Source of the DNA: Vibrionaceae bacterium
GTDB taxonomy: Bacteria > Pseudomonadota > Gammaproteobacteria > Enterobacterales > Vibrionaceae
Length of the DNA: 64,000 nt
Direction of reading: 5' to 3'
NCBI GenBank assembly: GCA_018222805.1
Contig: JAAEZQ010000014.1
Coordinates: 1-64,000 of the forward strand
Shown here: in pieces, positions 22,087 through 31,246 of the stretch
How positions within the stretch are numbered: position 1 is the stretch's first letter
How the letters are laid out: each line of letters starts with the position of its first letter
Program-made: the position numbers and the translations under genes
Notes under the pieces: generated by a model
Told to the model about the DNA's origin: nothing
Databases searched by the model: none
The model's input: the letters and a program-made list of their open reading frames with translations, nothing else

Positions 22087-22536
22087 ATGAAGAAACTTGC
22101 ATCAGTGGTCCTTGCTACTGCATTGCTGACGGGTTGTAGTGCTGTTCCTGAAGTGAACTGGAAACAAGACAGTCAGATAACGATTAATAAAGTTAATGTT
22201 GAACTCAAGAGTAACCTCTGGGTAAATCTGATGCCGACGATTGGTGAGTCGCAGGAGCATAACCTTCATGGTTCTCTCTCCTTAGAAAGCGATACGCAGT
22301 TACCGGCTAATCTGACGGTTGAGGCTTTGATTATTAAACAAGATGAAGCTCAATGGATGTTGGACGAAGACTCACTGGAAACTCGTACTCATAGCGAAAA
22401 CCAATGGGAAGTTGCTTTTACCTGGGAAAGTCGAGTTAACCCTGAGAAGTGGGTTGAACTGGCGATACTTCTGGATGATGCCGGTAAAAAACGCTGGCTG
22501 GTAGAAAAGTATGTGAAGATCAACAAGGTGTATTGA
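22087..22536 (+). CDS. Small lipoprotein coupled to arcB
   Basis: Protein of 149 residues with a lipoprotein signal (MKKLASVVLATALLTGC, lipobox LTGC; Cys17 lipidated). Ser at +2 suggests outer membrane sorting by the usual rule. The mature part is acidic and rich in beta-type sequence, with no family I recognise. AAGGA lies inside the end of arcB and the ATG follows the arcB TAA by 1 base, so it is translated from the arcB mRNA. Whether it affects ArcB signalling is unknown. Confidence 0.8.
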   Translation: MKKLASVVLATALLTGCSAVPEVNWKQDSQITINKVNVELKSNLWVNLMPTIGESQEHNLHGSLSLESDTQLPANLTVEALIIKQDEAQWMLDEDSLETRTHSENQWEVAFTWESRVNPEKWVELAILLDDAGKKRWLVEKYVKINKVY

Positions 22537-22550
22537 TCTCCTAAGTTAAA

Positions 22551-22574
22551 AAAGGGCTCGCATAAGCAAGCCCT
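22551..22574. terminator. Convergent terminator between arcB operon and arcA
   Basis: Hairpin of AAGGGCT-C-GC and GC-A-AGCCCTT with one mismatch and a 4-base loop, located between two converging genes 20 bp from each stop codon. The A run before it serves the minus strand. Confidence 0.65.
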
Positions 22575-22594
22575 TGGTACCTCTAGCGAATCAA

Positions 22595-23311
22595 TTAGTC
22601 TTCAAGATCGCCACAGAAGCGGTAACCTTCACCATGAATCGTAGCGATGATTTCTGGTGTGCCTGATACAGATTCGAAATGCTTGCGAATACGACGAATG
22701 GTTACGTCTACAGTTCGATCGTGTGGCTTAAGTTCTCGGCCAGTCATCTTCTTAAGAAGGTCGGCACGTGTTTGGATTTTTCCTGGGTTCTCACAGAAGT
22801 GCAGTAGAGCACGGAATTCAGAACGAGGCAGTTTGTAGCTATCACCTGAAGGACTCACCAGTGAGCGACTATTGATATCTAGCACCCAACCGTTGAACTC
22901 GTATTTTTCTACCGAGCGTTTTTCTTCTTGTACAGCACTTGCGCTCATTGAGCGACTCAACAAGTTACGCGCGCGGATTGTCAATTCACGTGGGTTGAAT
23001 GGTTTAGTGATGTAGTCATCAGCACCAATCTCAAGACCGAGTATCTTGTCCACTTCATTGTCACGACCTGTCAGGAACATCAGTGCGATGTTTGCTTGTT
23101 CGCGTAATTCACGTGCAAGTAGAAGACCATTCTTGCCTGGAAGGTTAATATCCATAATGACCAAGTTTACAGAGTTGTCTGATAATACTTGGTGCATCTC
23201 TTCACCGTCACTGGCTTCAAAAACAGCGTATCCCTCTGCTTCAAAAATACTCTTAAGAGTGTTACGAGTTACTTGCTCATCTTCAACGATCAGAATCTGC
23301 GGGGTTTGCAT
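22595..23311 (-). CDS. arcA: Response regulator ArcA
   Basis: OmpR-family response regulator, 238 residues (E. coli 238), which under low oxygen represses aerobic respiration genes. Receiver domain 1-120 with the acidic pair in ILIVEDEQ, phospho-acceptor Asp54 (VIMDINLPG) and Lys in [13 protein letters not shown]; winged-helix DNA-binding domain from about residue 135, including the [15 protein letters not shown] recognition region. It faces arcB and ends about 60 bp from the lipoprotein gene, so sensor and regulator are linked here, whereas they are far apart in E. coli. A perfect FNR-type box lies 310 bp upstream of its ATG. Confidence 0.97.
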   Translation of the reverse strand: MQTPQILIVEDEQVTRNTLKSIFEAEGYAVFEASDGEEMHQVLSDNSVNLVIMDINLPGKNGLLLARELREQANIALMFLTGRDNEVDKILGLEIGADDYITKPFNPRELTIRARNLLSRSMSASAVQEEKRSVEKYEFNGWVLDINSRSLVSPSGDSYKLPRSEFRALLHFCENPGKIQTRADLLKKMTGRELKPHDRTVDVTIRRIRKHFESVSGTPEIIATIHGEGYRFCGDLED

Positions 23312-23671
23312 TGGCGGTACCTAAATTTGTGACAAAATTGTGCTAATAGAATAAATTCTAGGCAAAAATATAACATACAGGTAATGTAATTTTGATAATA
23401 AATTAAGTTGATCAAAATTACACTTCTTTCAGTTATCCGCCATCCATGGAGATTTACCAATTCACCAACATCCAGTGGCGACTTTTATTCTAGTGGGATA
23501 TTTACCTTTCAGTTCCAGTTTCTAGATGGGGGAGGAAACGTAAACACCTTAGATATGGGGCGAATTTTATATTGTTAACAGCATGCTAACAATGCTCAAA
23601 TGTTAATTCCATGCAGTTTGTTGATTTACATCAATTGATGAATTTTAACTGTTATTAATCATTTAAGAGTT
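23312..23671. promoter_or_regulatory. Divergent region between arcA and the DUF3293 gene
   Basis: 360 bp, AT-rich. It contains a 23-bp dyad with arms ATTGTTA (23571-23577) and TAACAAT (23587-23593) around a GCATGC core, several GTTAA elements resembling ArcA half-sites (for example TGTTAATT at 23601), and the FNR-type box listed separately. The arcA promoter should be within the left part. No ORF with a good SD was seen. Confidence 0.5.
23621..23634. promoter_or_regulatory. FNR-type box (TTGAT-N4-ATCAA, perfect)
   Basis: TTGATTTACATCAA matches the FNR consensus at all ten defined positions. It is 38 bp before the DUF3293 start codon and 310 bp upstream of arcA. Because of its closeness to the DUF3293 ATG it would more likely repress that gene or act from a distance on arcA. 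CRP can also bind related sites, so the identity of the regulator is inferred. Confidence 0.6.
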
Positions 23672-24079
23672 ATGATAGAAAAAAGTAATACGAACATCGA
23701 CGCATCGTTATGGAATTCTTATGCAAATTCCTTTTTCCATTTTGAAGCGAAATGGAATGTTTTGAGCTATGTAGTGATAACTGCTTGGAACCCATACAGT
23801 AATTTGCGGTCAAAAGAAGATAATTGCATAATTAATCAAACGCTAGAAAAACGTCTAAAACACGTTAACTATGTGCCAGTTATAGTAGGTGATAGCACCT
23901 TCGAATGGTACGAAGAGAGTTTTGCGGCGGAGATCTCAATAGAAAAAGCGATCTCGCTGGCAAACGAGTTTCAACAAAACGCGATTTATTATGTTTCTCA
24001 GGGCGACATTTATCTTATTGCCTGTAGGGAGCCTGGCAAGCGACACAAGATCGCTAAGATGAGTGACCGGCTTGTATAA
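23672..24079 (+). CDS. DUF3293-family protein
   Basis: Soluble protein of 135 residues with no signal or membrane segment. It matches DUF3293, small proteins of marine gammaproteobacteria: an [14 protein letters not shown] strand (here [11 protein letters not shown] near 33-43), then an EESFAAEI segment and a closing GDIYLIAC strand. Function unknown. The start ATG is preceded by AAGAG at a close distance. The RraA-like gene starts 60 bp downstream on the same strand, so the two may form an operon. A perfect FNR-type site lies just upstream. Confidence 0.78.
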   Translation: MIEKSNTNIDASLWNSYANSFFHFEAKWNVLSYVVITAWNPYSNLRSKEDNCIINQTLEKRLKHVNYVPVIVGDSTFEWYEESFAAEISIEKAISLANEFQQNAIYYVSQGDIYLIACREPGKRHKIAKMSDRLV

Positions 24080-24138
24080 CGCAAACAGGATACCACTCGT
24101 TGGAGCATATCTCGGACGAGAAAATTCACGGAGGAAAT

Positions 24139-24621
24139 ATGAACGACATAACACCAGATATTTGTGACCAATTTGAAGACCAAGTAACGTTGCTGAATCT
24201 GCCACTACAGAATTTTGGACAACGGACAGCGTTTTATGGCGAAATTGTCACAGTTCGCTGTTATCACGACAACTCCAAGGTACGAGAAGTGCTTGGACAG
24301 GACGGCAAAGGAAAAGTGTTGATTGTAGATGGCCACGGTTCATGTCAAAAAGCGTTACTCGGTGATCAATTGGCCATTCTTGGTATCGAAAATGGATGGG
24401 AAGGAATTATTGTCTATGGCGCAGTGCGTGATGTGGCGCAAATGTCACAAATGGACATTGGTGTGCAAGCGCTTGGCACATGTCCGTTTAAAACAGAAAA
24501 GCGAGGTCTGGGCGAGGTCAATGTGACAGTAACGATGAATAATCAGTTAGTTCAGCCTAAGCATTACGTTTATGCAGACTGGAACGGAGTACTGATATCA
24601 AAAGAAAAACTGGATTTCTAG
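24139..24621 (+). CDS. RraA-family protein (RNase E regulator or HMG/oxaloacetate aldolase-like)
   Basis: Protein of 160 residues aligning along its length with RraA, the trimeric inhibitor of RNase E, which shares its fold with divalent-metal 4-hydroxy-4-methyl-2-oxoglutarate aldolases. The VLVVDG-like segment ([20 protein letters not shown]), the [14 protein letters not shown] segment and the ADWNGVLIS end are family signatures. Start set at the ATG at 24139 because GGAGG lies 5-9 bp upstream; a longer reading exists but lacks an SD. Where E. coli RraA has Arg-Gln this protein has Arg-Asp (AVRDVAQM), as in the aldolases. Vibrios carry two RraA paralogues; this one may be the second. Name and function therefore left open. 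Confidence 0.8.
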   Translation: MNDITPDICDQFEDQVTLLNLPLQNFGQRTAFYGEIVTVRCYHDNSKVREVLGQDGKGKVLIVDGHGSCQKALLGDQLAILGIENGWEGIIVYGAVRDVAQMSQMDIGVQALGTCPFKTEKRGLGEVNVTVTMNNQLVQPKHYVYADWNGVLISKEKLDF

Positions 24622-25088
24622 AAGCGGAAGCCTAATCCTACCTCAAAGCCTTGTTGCCAATCTTGATAATCCAGAGTTGCGTGAATATCTAACTTGTCAG
24701 TAATCTTCACACGGCTAGACACCTCGGCAGCAAGGCCACGGTCTTCTTCATTAACGCGCTCGTTGTTGTCCCCTTTGAAAGAGCGCAGGGTACTCTTCAC
24801 AGTGACACGATCATTAAAGTGGTAGCTAACGCCACTTAAAAAGCCACTTTGATTCTGGACTGGGGAGTTGTTAACGCGTGCACCAACATAGAGATCAACT
24901 GAGTCAAATAACTCGTACGAGTAACCGCCGTCAATGTTCCATACATCGAAGCTATCTGTTTGGTAACTGTCACTTGAGATAAACAATTTGTGTGGGGAAG
25001 TAATGGTTGCCCCTGGCAGGGTCGGTAGCTCAACAGCCAAAGAAACACTAGGCATGACAAACAGTAACAGAAAAAGCCATTTTTTCAT
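24618..25088 (-). CDS. Small outer-membrane beta-barrel-like protein
   Basis: Predicted exported protein of 156 residues: signal peptide [18 protein letters not shown], then alternating polar/hydrophobic beta strands ending in [10 protein letters not shown], the terminal Phe typical of outer membrane barrels. The short length suggests about six to eight strands. Start set at the ATG at 25088, with AAGGAG 8 bp upstream; a GTG 9 bp further up has no SD. It runs convergently with the RraA-like gene and the two coding regions overlap by 4 bp. I do not recognise a named family. Confidence 0.78.
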   Translation of the reverse strand: MKKWLFLLLFVMPSVSLAVELPTLPGATITSPHKLFISSDSYQTDSFDVWNIDGGYSYELFDSVDLYVGARVNNSPVQNQSGFLSGVSYHFNDRVTVKSTLRSFKGDNNERVNEEDRGLAAEVSSRVKITDKLDIHATLDYQDWQQGFEVGLGFRF

Positions 25089-25518
25089 GCTCACCACTCC
25101 TTGTATTTCACGATTTTGATTTTTATTGGTATGTACTCGATGCTTCCCAATATTAAAGCATATAATATGAAAGGCAGCTCATTTATTTCCTAAATAATTA
25201 GCTCTCGTGGACAGTGATCACACTTAAATTGTTGGAAATAGTTGTTACTCTGCATTTTCTTTGATCTTTGCCGTTTTAACAAAGATCTCCATGAATGTGG
25301 TTGGAATGTCAGTTTTTCCATACAGAACAAAGTGGGAAATTAAATATTACGGTAAATTTTTCAAAAAAATGATTTCAAAATTATCCCTTTATTTTCATTT
25401 GCATACCACAGAATTTATCTCTGCAAGGTTGGGAAATGAACAATTTTTTGTTGACTCTGTTCGAGAAACTCGGTAAACGTAGAGTTAAGCAAACACACAA
25501 TTCGTAGAATATTAATTT
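25089..25518. promoter_or_regulatory. Region between the OMP gene and the thr leader, with thr promoter
   Basis: About 430 bp, AT-rich. It should hold the leftward promoter of the outer-membrane protein gene and the rightward threonine operon promoter. A candidate for the latter is TTGACT (25451-25456) with a 17-bp spacer and a weak -10 TAAACG (25474-25479), which would start the RNA about 30 bases before thrL. A 71-codon open frame at 25261-25476 has no SD and is not believed. Confidence 0.4.
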
Positions 25519-25596
25519 ATGCCAGTTAACAGCCTCGTTGTAATGACCACCACCATTATTATTACCGACATTACAATTGTTGGGGCAGGCTGCTAA
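25519..25596 (+). CDS. thrL: thr operon leader peptide
   Basis: A 25-residue open frame in which residues 10-20 are ten Thr or Ile codons out of eleven (TTTIIITDITI), ending VGAGC. This is the hallmark of the threonine/isoleucine attenuator leader; E. coli ThrL has the same kind of Thr/Ile stretch and a similar GAG end. It is followed after 15 bp by the attenuator hairpin and then thrA. A second ATG (codon 9) just before the Thr run could also be the start; neither has a strong SD. Confidence 0.88.
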   Translation: MPVNSLVVMTTTIIITDITIVGAGC

Positions 25597-25611
25597 GCGA
25601 AAGAAATTCAC

Positions 25612-25650
25612 AAAAAAGGCCTGTATCCAACAAGATACAGGCCTTTTTTT
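25612..25650 (+). terminator. thr operon attenuator
   Basis: Perfect 10-bp stem GGCCTGTATC/GATACAGGCC extended by A/T pairs, loop CAACAA, then seven T. It lies between the leader peptide stop and the thrA start (55 bp), where ribosome stalling at Thr/Ile codons would prevent its formation and permit thrABC transcription. Confidence 0.92.
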
Positions 25651-25705
25651 ATGCTTTCTTAATACAAAATTTAGACAAGTTTAAGAAGATACACTGGAGG
25701 AAGGG

Positions 25706-28165
25706 ATGCGAGTATTGAAGTTTGGCGGTTCATCATTGGCTGATGCAGATCGCTTTTTAAGAGCAGCAGATATCATTGCGAATAATGCTCAACAGGAAGA
25801 AGTCGCAGTCGTGCTTTCTGCACCGGGTAAAACAACTAATAAACTGGTTGCTGTGATTGAAGGCGCTTTACGAAATGGTGAAGCAGAATTACAAATTAAC
25901 GAGTTAGAAGAATCGTTTAAAACACTTTTTTCCGATATCCAAGCTGTGGTGCCTAACCTAGATGGGACTGGCTACGACAACCAAGTTAAAACCTCGCTCT
26001 CTCAATTACGTCAATTTGTCCATGGCATTAGCCTGTTAGGCATGTGTCCAAATAATGTGAATGCGCGCATCATCAGTAAAGGTGAGCGTATTTCTATCCA
26101 ACTGATGAAAGCGGTACTTGAAGCAAAAGGTCAAAAAGCCAGCCTAATCGACCCAGTTGAATACCTATTTGCTCAAGGCGATCACCTTGAGGCGATGGTT
26201 GATGTTGATATTTCTACACAAAACTTCCGCCAAAATCCTCTTCCTCAAGGTCATGTCAATATCATGCCTGGTTTTACTGCTGGTAATGAGAAAGGGGAGC
26301 TGGTTACCCTAGGTCGTAACGGTTCAGACTATTCAGCTGCTGTTTTAGCCGCGTGTCTTCGTGCCGATTGTTGTGAAATCTGGACGGACGTTGATGGTGT
26401 TTACAACTGCGACCCGCGTTTGGTAGAAGATGCACGACTATTAAAGTCATTGAGCTACCAGGAAGCGATGGAACTCTCTTACTTCGGTGCATCTGTACTG
26501 CACCCTAAAACCATCGCTCCAATTGCTCAATTCCACATCCCATGCTTAATCAAAAACAGTTTTAACCCTCAAGGTGCTGGCACATTGATTGGTCAAGATA
26601 CTGGTGAAGATAATCTGGCAATCAAGGGCATTACTACACTGAATGACCTAACCATGGTTAACGTCTCTGGTCCGGGTATGAAAGGCATGGTTGGCATGGC
26701 GAGCCGAGTGTTTGGTGCTATGTCATCGGCTGGTGTTTCAATCGTACTGATCACTCAGTCATCGTCAGAATACAGCATCAGCTTCTGTATCGAAGCTGAA
26801 GATAAAGCCAAAGCGCAGCAGACACTGGCAGAAGCGTTTGAGCTAGAACTGAAAGATGGTCTGCTTGAGCCAGTAGAGTTCATGGATGATGTGGCAATCG
26901 TGACACTGGTTGGTGATGGTATGCGCACGTCACGCGGTGTTGCTTCACGTTTCTTCTCATCTCTTGCTGAAGTGAATGTGAATATTGTCGCAATCGCACA
27001 GGGTTCTTCAGAGCGCGCTATCTCAGCAGTTATCCCTGAAGATAAGATCTCTGAAGCGATCAAAGCCTGTCACATGAACCTGTTCAATTCTAAACACTTT
27101 CTTGATGTTTTCGTTGTCGGGATAGGTGGTGTTGGTGGCGAGCTGGTGGATCAGATTGAACGCCAACAAGTCAAACTGGCAGAGAAAGGCATCATCATTC
27201 GCGTATGTGGTCTGGCAAACAGTAAGGGTCTGCTTCTGGATAGTGAAGGGCTGCCACTGGAACACTGGCGTGACCGCATGTCTTCAGCTACTGAAGAGTT
27301 CAGCCTAGCGCGCCTGATTGCACTTGTGCAACGTAACCACATCATCAACCCTGTTTTGGTTGATTGTACTTCGAGTGAAGATATTGCGAATCAGTATGCT
27401 GATTTCCTATCGGCGGGTTTCCACGTTGTTACACCAAACAAAAAAGCAAACACAGCAAGCATGGCGTACTACCATCAGCTTCGCGATGTGGCGCGAAACT
27501 CACGCCGCAAACTGATGTACGAGACAACGGTCGGTGCGGGGCTGCCAGTCATTGAAAACTTGCAAAACCTTATTTCAGCAGGTGATGAGCTTGAGCGATT
27601 CAGCGGTATTCTTTCTGGTTCACTATCCTACATCTTCGGTAAGCTAGACGAAGGCATGAGCTTGAGCGAAGCGACAAACATCGCGAAAGAAAACGGCTTC
27701 ACTGAACCTGATCCTCGTGATGATCTATCGGGTATGGATGTAGCTCGTAAGCTTCTTATTCTGGCTCGTGAAGCGGGAATGTCCCTAGAGTTGGAAGATG
27801 TTGTGGTTGATCAAGCACTACCACCTGGCTTTGACGATTCGGGCAGTGTCGATGAGTTTATGGCACGACTACCTGAAGCCGATGCGTACTTTAAAGATCT
27901 TGTCGCAAAAGCGGCTGAAGAAGGTAAAGTTTTACGTTATGTTGGTGAAATCAACGATGGTAAATGTAAGGTGAGCATTGCTAGCGTTGATGAAAATGAT
28001 CCGATGCACAAAATTAAAGATGGTGAGAACGCACTGGCGTTTTACAGCCGTTACTACCAGCCAATTCCGTTGGTGCTGCGTGGTTACGGTGCAGGTACGG
28101 AAGTTACCGCAGCAGGCGTATTTTCAGATGTGATGCGTACTTTAGGTTGGAAACTAGGGGTATAA
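25706..28165 (+). CDS. thrA: Bifunctional aspartokinase I / homoserine dehydrogenase I
   Basis: 819 residues (E. coli 820). The N-terminal aspartokinase (about 1-300) opens with [11 protein letters not shown] and carries the [14 protein letters not shown] nucleotide segment; two ACT-type regulatory domains follow (about 315-460, with [10 protein letters not shown] and [19 protein letters not shown]), then homoserine dehydrogenase (about 465-819) with the NAD(P) fold [15 protein letters not shown] and [10 protein letters not shown]. It catalyses the first and third steps from aspartate to threonine and is normally inhibited by threonine. GGAGG precedes the ATG. It is the first gene after the attenuator; thrB follows after 5 bp. 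Confidence 0.97.
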   Translation: MRVLKFGGSSLADADRFLRAADIIANNAQQEEVAVVLSAPGKTTNKLVAVIEGALRNGEAELQINELEESFKTLFSDIQAVVPNLDGTGYDNQVKTSLSQLRQFVHGISLLGMCPNNVNARIISKGERISIQLMKAVLEAKGQKASLIDPVEYLFAQGDHLEAMVDVDISTQNFRQNPLPQGHVNIMPGFTAGNEKGELVTLGRNGSDYSAAVLAACLRADCCEIWTDVDGVYNCDPRLVEDARLLKSLSYQEAMELSYFGASVLHPKTIAPIAQFHIPCLIKNSFNPQGAGTLIGQDTGEDNLAIKGITTLNDLTMVNVSGPGMKGMVGMASRVFGAMSSAGVSIVLITQSSSEYSISFCIEAEDKAKAQQTLAEAFELELKDGLLEPVEFMDDVAIVTLVGDGMRTSRGVASRFFSSLAEVNVNIVAIAQGSSERAISAVIPEDKISEAIKACHMNLFNSKHFLDVFVVGIGGVGGELVDQIERQQVKLAEKGIIIRVCGLANSKGLLLDSEGLPLEHWRDRMSSATEEFSLARLIALVQRNHIINPVLVDCTSSEDIANQYADFLSAGFHVVTPNKKANTASMAYYHQLRDVARNSRRKLMYETTVGAGLPVIENLQNLISAGDELERFSGILSGSLSYIFGKLDEGMSLSEATNIAKENGFTEPDPRDDLSGMDVARKLLILAREAGMSLELEDVVVDQALPPGFDDSGSVDEFMARLPEADAYFKDLVAKAAEEGKVLRYVGEINDGKCKVSIASVDENDPMHKIKDGENALAFYSRYYQPIPLVLRGYGAGTEVTAAGVFSDVMRTLGWKLGV

Positions 28166-28170
28166 CAGTA

Positions 28171-29142
28171 ATGAGTTCAAGTGATATGGATGTAGTGGTT
28201 TATGCCCCAGCATCAATTGGTAATGTAAGCGTAGGTTTTGATGTTTTGGGAGCGGCTGTCTCTCCTATCGATGGCACCTTATTGGGTGACCGAGTACAAG
28301 TGAAAGCAGGCTCTAAGCCGTTCAGTTTGAAAACGGCAGGCAACTTTGTATCGAAGTTACCAACAGAGCCAAAAGAGAACATTGTTTACGACTGTTGGGT
28401 TGTATTTGCTCGCGAGCTGGACAGAAAAGGCGTAGAGCTGAAACCACTGGAAATGACACTCGAGAAGAACATGCCTATCGGTTCAGGTCTGGGCTCTAGT
28501 GCCTGTTCTATTGTTGCCGCATTAGACGCTTTGAACCGTTTCCACGGACAACCGCTCAATGATACTGAGTTATTGGCGCTAATGGGCGAGATGGAAGGTA
28601 AAATTTCTGGTGGTATCCATTATGACAACGTCGCACCTTGTTACTTAGGTGGCGTGCAGCTGATGCTTGAAGAGCTGGGTATTATTAGTCAGGAAGTGCC
28701 ATGTTTTGATGACTGGTACTGGGTAATGGCTTATCCGGGAATAAAAGTGTCCACTGCGGAAGCGCGAGAGATCCTACCATCTCAATACCGCCGACAAGAT
28801 ATCATAGCTCATGGTCGCCATCTTGCAGGCTTTATTCACGCGTGTCATTCTGGTCAACCTGAACTTGCTGCGAAAATGATCAAAGACGTGATCGCAGAAC
28901 CGTATCGTGAGAAACTGTTACCAGGCTTTGCGAACGCTCGCCAATACGCAGCATCTGCAGGCGCGTTAGCAACCGGTATTTCGGGCAGTGGTCCAACACT
29001 GTTCAGTATTTGCAAAGAGAAAGATGTCGCTGAGCGAGTTGCTCGCTGGTTAGAACAAAACTACGTACAAAACGAAGAAGGATTCGTCCACGTTTGTCGT
29101 CTGGATAAACAAGGTTCGAAAGTAACAGGAAGTGAGCTATGA
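28171..29142 (+). CDS. thrB: Homoserine kinase
   Basis: GHMP-family kinase of 323 residues that phosphorylates homoserine. The ATP-binding GHMP motif [20 protein letters not shown] is at about residues 89-108, and the C-terminal [11 protein letters not shown] segment closes the active site. Start set at the ATG at 28171, 5 bp after the thrA stop; a reading that overlaps thrA lacks support. Its TGA overlaps the thrC ATG (ATGA), so thrB and thrC are coupled. Confidence 0.96.
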   Translation: MSSSDMDVVVYAPASIGNVSVGFDVLGAAVSPIDGTLLGDRVQVKAGSKPFSLKTAGNFVSKLPTEPKENIVYDCWVVFARELDRKGVELKPLEMTLEKNMPIGSGLGSSACSIVAALDALNRFHGQPLNDTELLALMGEMEGKISGGIHYDNVAPCYLGGVQLMLEELGIISQEVPCFDDWYWVMAYPGIKVSTAEAREILPSQYRRQDIIAHGRHLAGFIHACHSGQPELAAKMIKDVIAEPYREKLLPGFANARQYAASAGALATGISGSGPTLFSICKEKDVAERVARWLEQNYVQNEEGFVHVCRLDKQGSKVTGSEL

Positions 29143-30419
29143 AGCTTTACAATATAAAAGAAAATGATGAACAAGTTTCCTTTGGCCAAGCCGTTCGCCA
29201 AGGATTAGGTCGTAACCAAGGCCTGTTTTTTCCATCGGAAGTTCCAAAATTTGATGATATTGATGCGCTGCTAGAAGAAGACTTTGTCTCGCGCAGCACA
29301 AAAATTCTTTCTGCATTGATTGGTGATGAGCTGACAGAAGACCAAGTGAATTCTATGGTTGATGCTGCTTTCCAATTCCCAGCACCGATCAAACAAGTAA
29401 AAGATGGTGTTTATGCGCTCGAGCTTTTCCATGGCCCGACATTGGCGTTTAAAGACTTTGGTGGTCGTTTTATGGCGCAATCACTGGCTGCGGTATCGGA
29501 CGGTGGCAAGATCACGATTCTTACTGCAACATCGGGTGATACAGGTGCAGCGGTAGCACACGCTTTCTACGGTATGGAAAACATCAATGTCGTGATTCTT
29601 TACCCTAAAGGGAAGATCAGCCCGCTACAAGAAAAGCTATTCTGTACGCTAGGTAAGAACATTCATACTGTGGCCATTAACGGTGACTTCGACGCCTGTC
29701 AGGCACTTGTGAAGCAAGCGTTCGATGATTCTGCTTTGCGTGAAGAAATCGGTCTTAACTCTGCGAACTCAATCAACATCAGCCGTTTGATGGCGCAAAT
29801 CTGTTACTACTTTGAAGCTGCGGCTCAAATGAGTAAACAAGAGCGTGAAAATCTGGTTATCTCTGTACCAAGCGGTAACTTTGGTAACCTAACGGCTGGT
29901 TTACTGGCAAAAGCACTTGGTCTGCCAATCAAACGTTTTATCGCTGCAACGAACGCGAACGATACGGTACCTCGCTATCTGCAAACGGGTAAGTGGGATC
30001 CAAAACCAACGGTTGCAACAACTTCCAATGCGATGGATGTAAGCCAACCAAATAACTGGCCACGTATCGAAGAGCTATGTCGTGTTAAAGAGTGGGGCTT
30101 GGAAACGTTGGGTAAAGGCTCGGTTTCTGATGAGCAAAGCGCCGAGTCAGTGAAAGAGCTGAACTCACTGGGTTACCTATGTGAGCCACATGGCGCAATC
30201 GCGTATCGCGTACTGGATGAGCAACTTCAAGCCGGTGAGACTGGTTTGTTCCTATGTACTGCTCACCCTGCGAAGTTCAAAGAAGTGGTGGATGATATCT
30301 TAGGATCTGATATCGACCTACCAGCACCACTGGCTAAGCATGCTGTGATGGAACTACTATCTGAAGATTTAGATGCGGATTTTGATGCTCTTAAAACAGT
30401 ATTGCGTCGAGTACAGTAA
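29139..30419 (+). CDS. thrC: Threonine synthase
   Basis: PLP enzyme of 426 residues converting O-phosphohomoserine to threonine. The PLP lysine is in [13 protein letters not shown] (about residue 107), and the phosphate-binding [13 protein letters not shown] loop and NISR segment are present. Length close to E. coli ThrC (428). Last gene of thrLABC, followed 20 bp later by a strong terminator. Confidence 0.97.
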   Translation: MKLYNIKENDEQVSFGQAVRQGLGRNQGLFFPSEVPKFDDIDALLEEDFVSRSTKILSALIGDELTEDQVNSMVDAAFQFPAPIKQVKDGVYALELFHGPTLAFKDFGGRFMAQSLAAVSDGGKITILTATSGDTGAAVAHAFYGMENINVVILYPKGKISPLQEKLFCTLGKNIHTVAINGDFDACQALVKQAFDDSALREEIGLNSANSINISRLMAQICYYFEAAAQMSKQERENLVISVPSGNFGNLTAGLLAKALGLPIKRFIAATNANDTVPRYLQTGKWDPKPTVATTSNAMDVSQPNNWPRIEELCRVKEWGLETLGKGSVSDEQSAESVKELNSLGYLCEPHGAIAYRVLDEQLQAGETGLFLCTAHPAKFKEVVDDILGSDIDLPAPLAKHAVMELLSEDLDADFDALKTVLRRVQ

Positions 30420-30440
30420 GCTAGCTACAAGCTAAATGAG

Positions 30441-30468
30441 AAAGGTGGAGCCTAGGCTCCACCTTTTT
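30441..30468 (+). terminator. thr operon terminator
   Basis: Perfect stem AAAGGTGGAGCC/GGCTCCACCTTT with a 2-base (TA) centre followed by a T run, directly after thrC. Confidence 0.92.
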
Positions 30469-30485
30469 TGTTTTATGGAGGCAAT

Positions 30486-30514
30486 AAAAACGACGCTTAG
30501 TGAGCGCCGTTTTC
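30486..30514 (-). terminator. grcA terminator
   Basis: Stem AACG-A-CGCT / AGCG-C-CGTT with one mismatch and a TAGTG loop; T-rich tail on the minus strand. About 30 bp past the grcA stop codon. Confidence 0.7.
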
Positions 30515-30541
30515 AAAAATTACCGTAGAGTGTCTCTATTA

Positions 30542-30919
30542 TTATAGAGACTCAGTAAATGTACGTGCGATTACATCACGTTGTTGTTCTGGCGTTAGCG
30601 AGTTGAAACGTACTGCGTAGCCAGAAACACGAATGGTTAGCTGAGGGTATTTCTCAGGGTTAGCGACTGCATCTTCTAGTGTTTCACGCTTAAGCACGTT
30701 CACGTTCAGGTGCTGGCCACCTTCAATCTTTGGTGCTGTTTCGATTGCTACTTCGCGGCTTTCGTATTCACCCAGATCGCTGATCGCAATCACTTGGTCT
30801 GCTTCGTAGCCAGCTGATGCTGCAATACAACGAGCTTCATTTTTTTCACCATCTAGTAGCCAGATAGAGTTTAGTAGTTCGTCATTTGCCGCTTTAGTAA
30901 TTTGGATACCTTGGATCAT
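30542..30919 (-). CDS. grcA: Autonomous glycyl radical cofactor GrcA (YfiD)
   Basis: 125 residues, homologous to the C-terminal end of pyruvate formate-lyase. The glycyl radical site is Gly100 in [14 protein letters not shown]. After oxidative damage to PFL, GrcA can replace the broken C-terminal piece and restore pyruvate cleavage under low oxygen. Divergent from nfo. Its promoter carries two FNR-type boxes 53 bp apart and a TATAAT -10, the same layout as E. coli yfiD, so anaerobic induction is expected. Confidence 0.96.
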   Translation of the reverse strand: MIQGIQITKAANDELLNSIWLLDGEKNEARCIAASAGYEADQVIAISDLGEYESREVAIETAPKIEGGQHLNVNVLKRETLEDAVANPEKYPQLTIRVSGYAVRFNSLTPEQQRDVIARTFTESL

Positions 30920-30986
30920 TACTGTCTCCTAGTCCACTTACGTGGTGTTTATTGGTGTTAGTTTTCAAACTTTTATTGAGCTGAGT

Positions 30987-30992
30987 ATTATA
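30987..30992 (-). promoter_or_regulatory. grcA -10 element
   Basis: Minus strand TATAAT, with an overlapping TATATA 2 bp upstream. The distance to the proximal FNR-type box fits a class II FNR-activated promoter, with RNA start near 30980-30983 and a leader of about 60 bases. Confidence 0.6.
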
Positions 30993-31016
30993 TAGCTAAT
31001 AACCACTATTTTAATA

Positions 31017-31030
31017 TTGATTTAAGTCAA
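31017..31030. promoter_or_regulatory. Proximal FNR-type box of grcA
   Basis: TTGAT-TTAA-GTCAA, nine of ten consensus positions. Centre 31023.5, roughly -41 to -43 from the predicted start, the position where FNR activates. Confidence 0.7.
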
Positions 31031-31069
31031 AAAACAACCAAAAACATTATTTTTATTAAGGTTGTTTTT

Positions 31070-31083
31070 TTGAGGTAAATCAA
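31070..31083. promoter_or_regulatory. Distal FNR-type box of grcA
   Basis: TTGAG-GTAA-ATCAA, nine of ten consensus positions. Centre 31076.5, exactly 53 bp from the proximal site, matching the -40.5 / -93.5 pair described for E. coli yfiD, where the upstream site lowers expression. Confidence 0.65.
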
Positions 31084-31246
31084 TAAAGTGTTTAAAAACA
31101 TACCAATTACACTATTTTTGATAATATAAAAAATATTTCAATTTTAATTATGTTGTTAACTTACTACATATCGTTAGTTTGAATTTAACCTGTGGCGTGT
31201 AACTAATAGTATTTAGGTACGTACACTGAAAGTCTGAAGTGATCAA

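Noticed and set aside
25261..25476. 71-codon open frame upstream of thrL
   Set aside because: No SD, AT-rich composition, overlaps the likely thr promoter, product without recognisable features.
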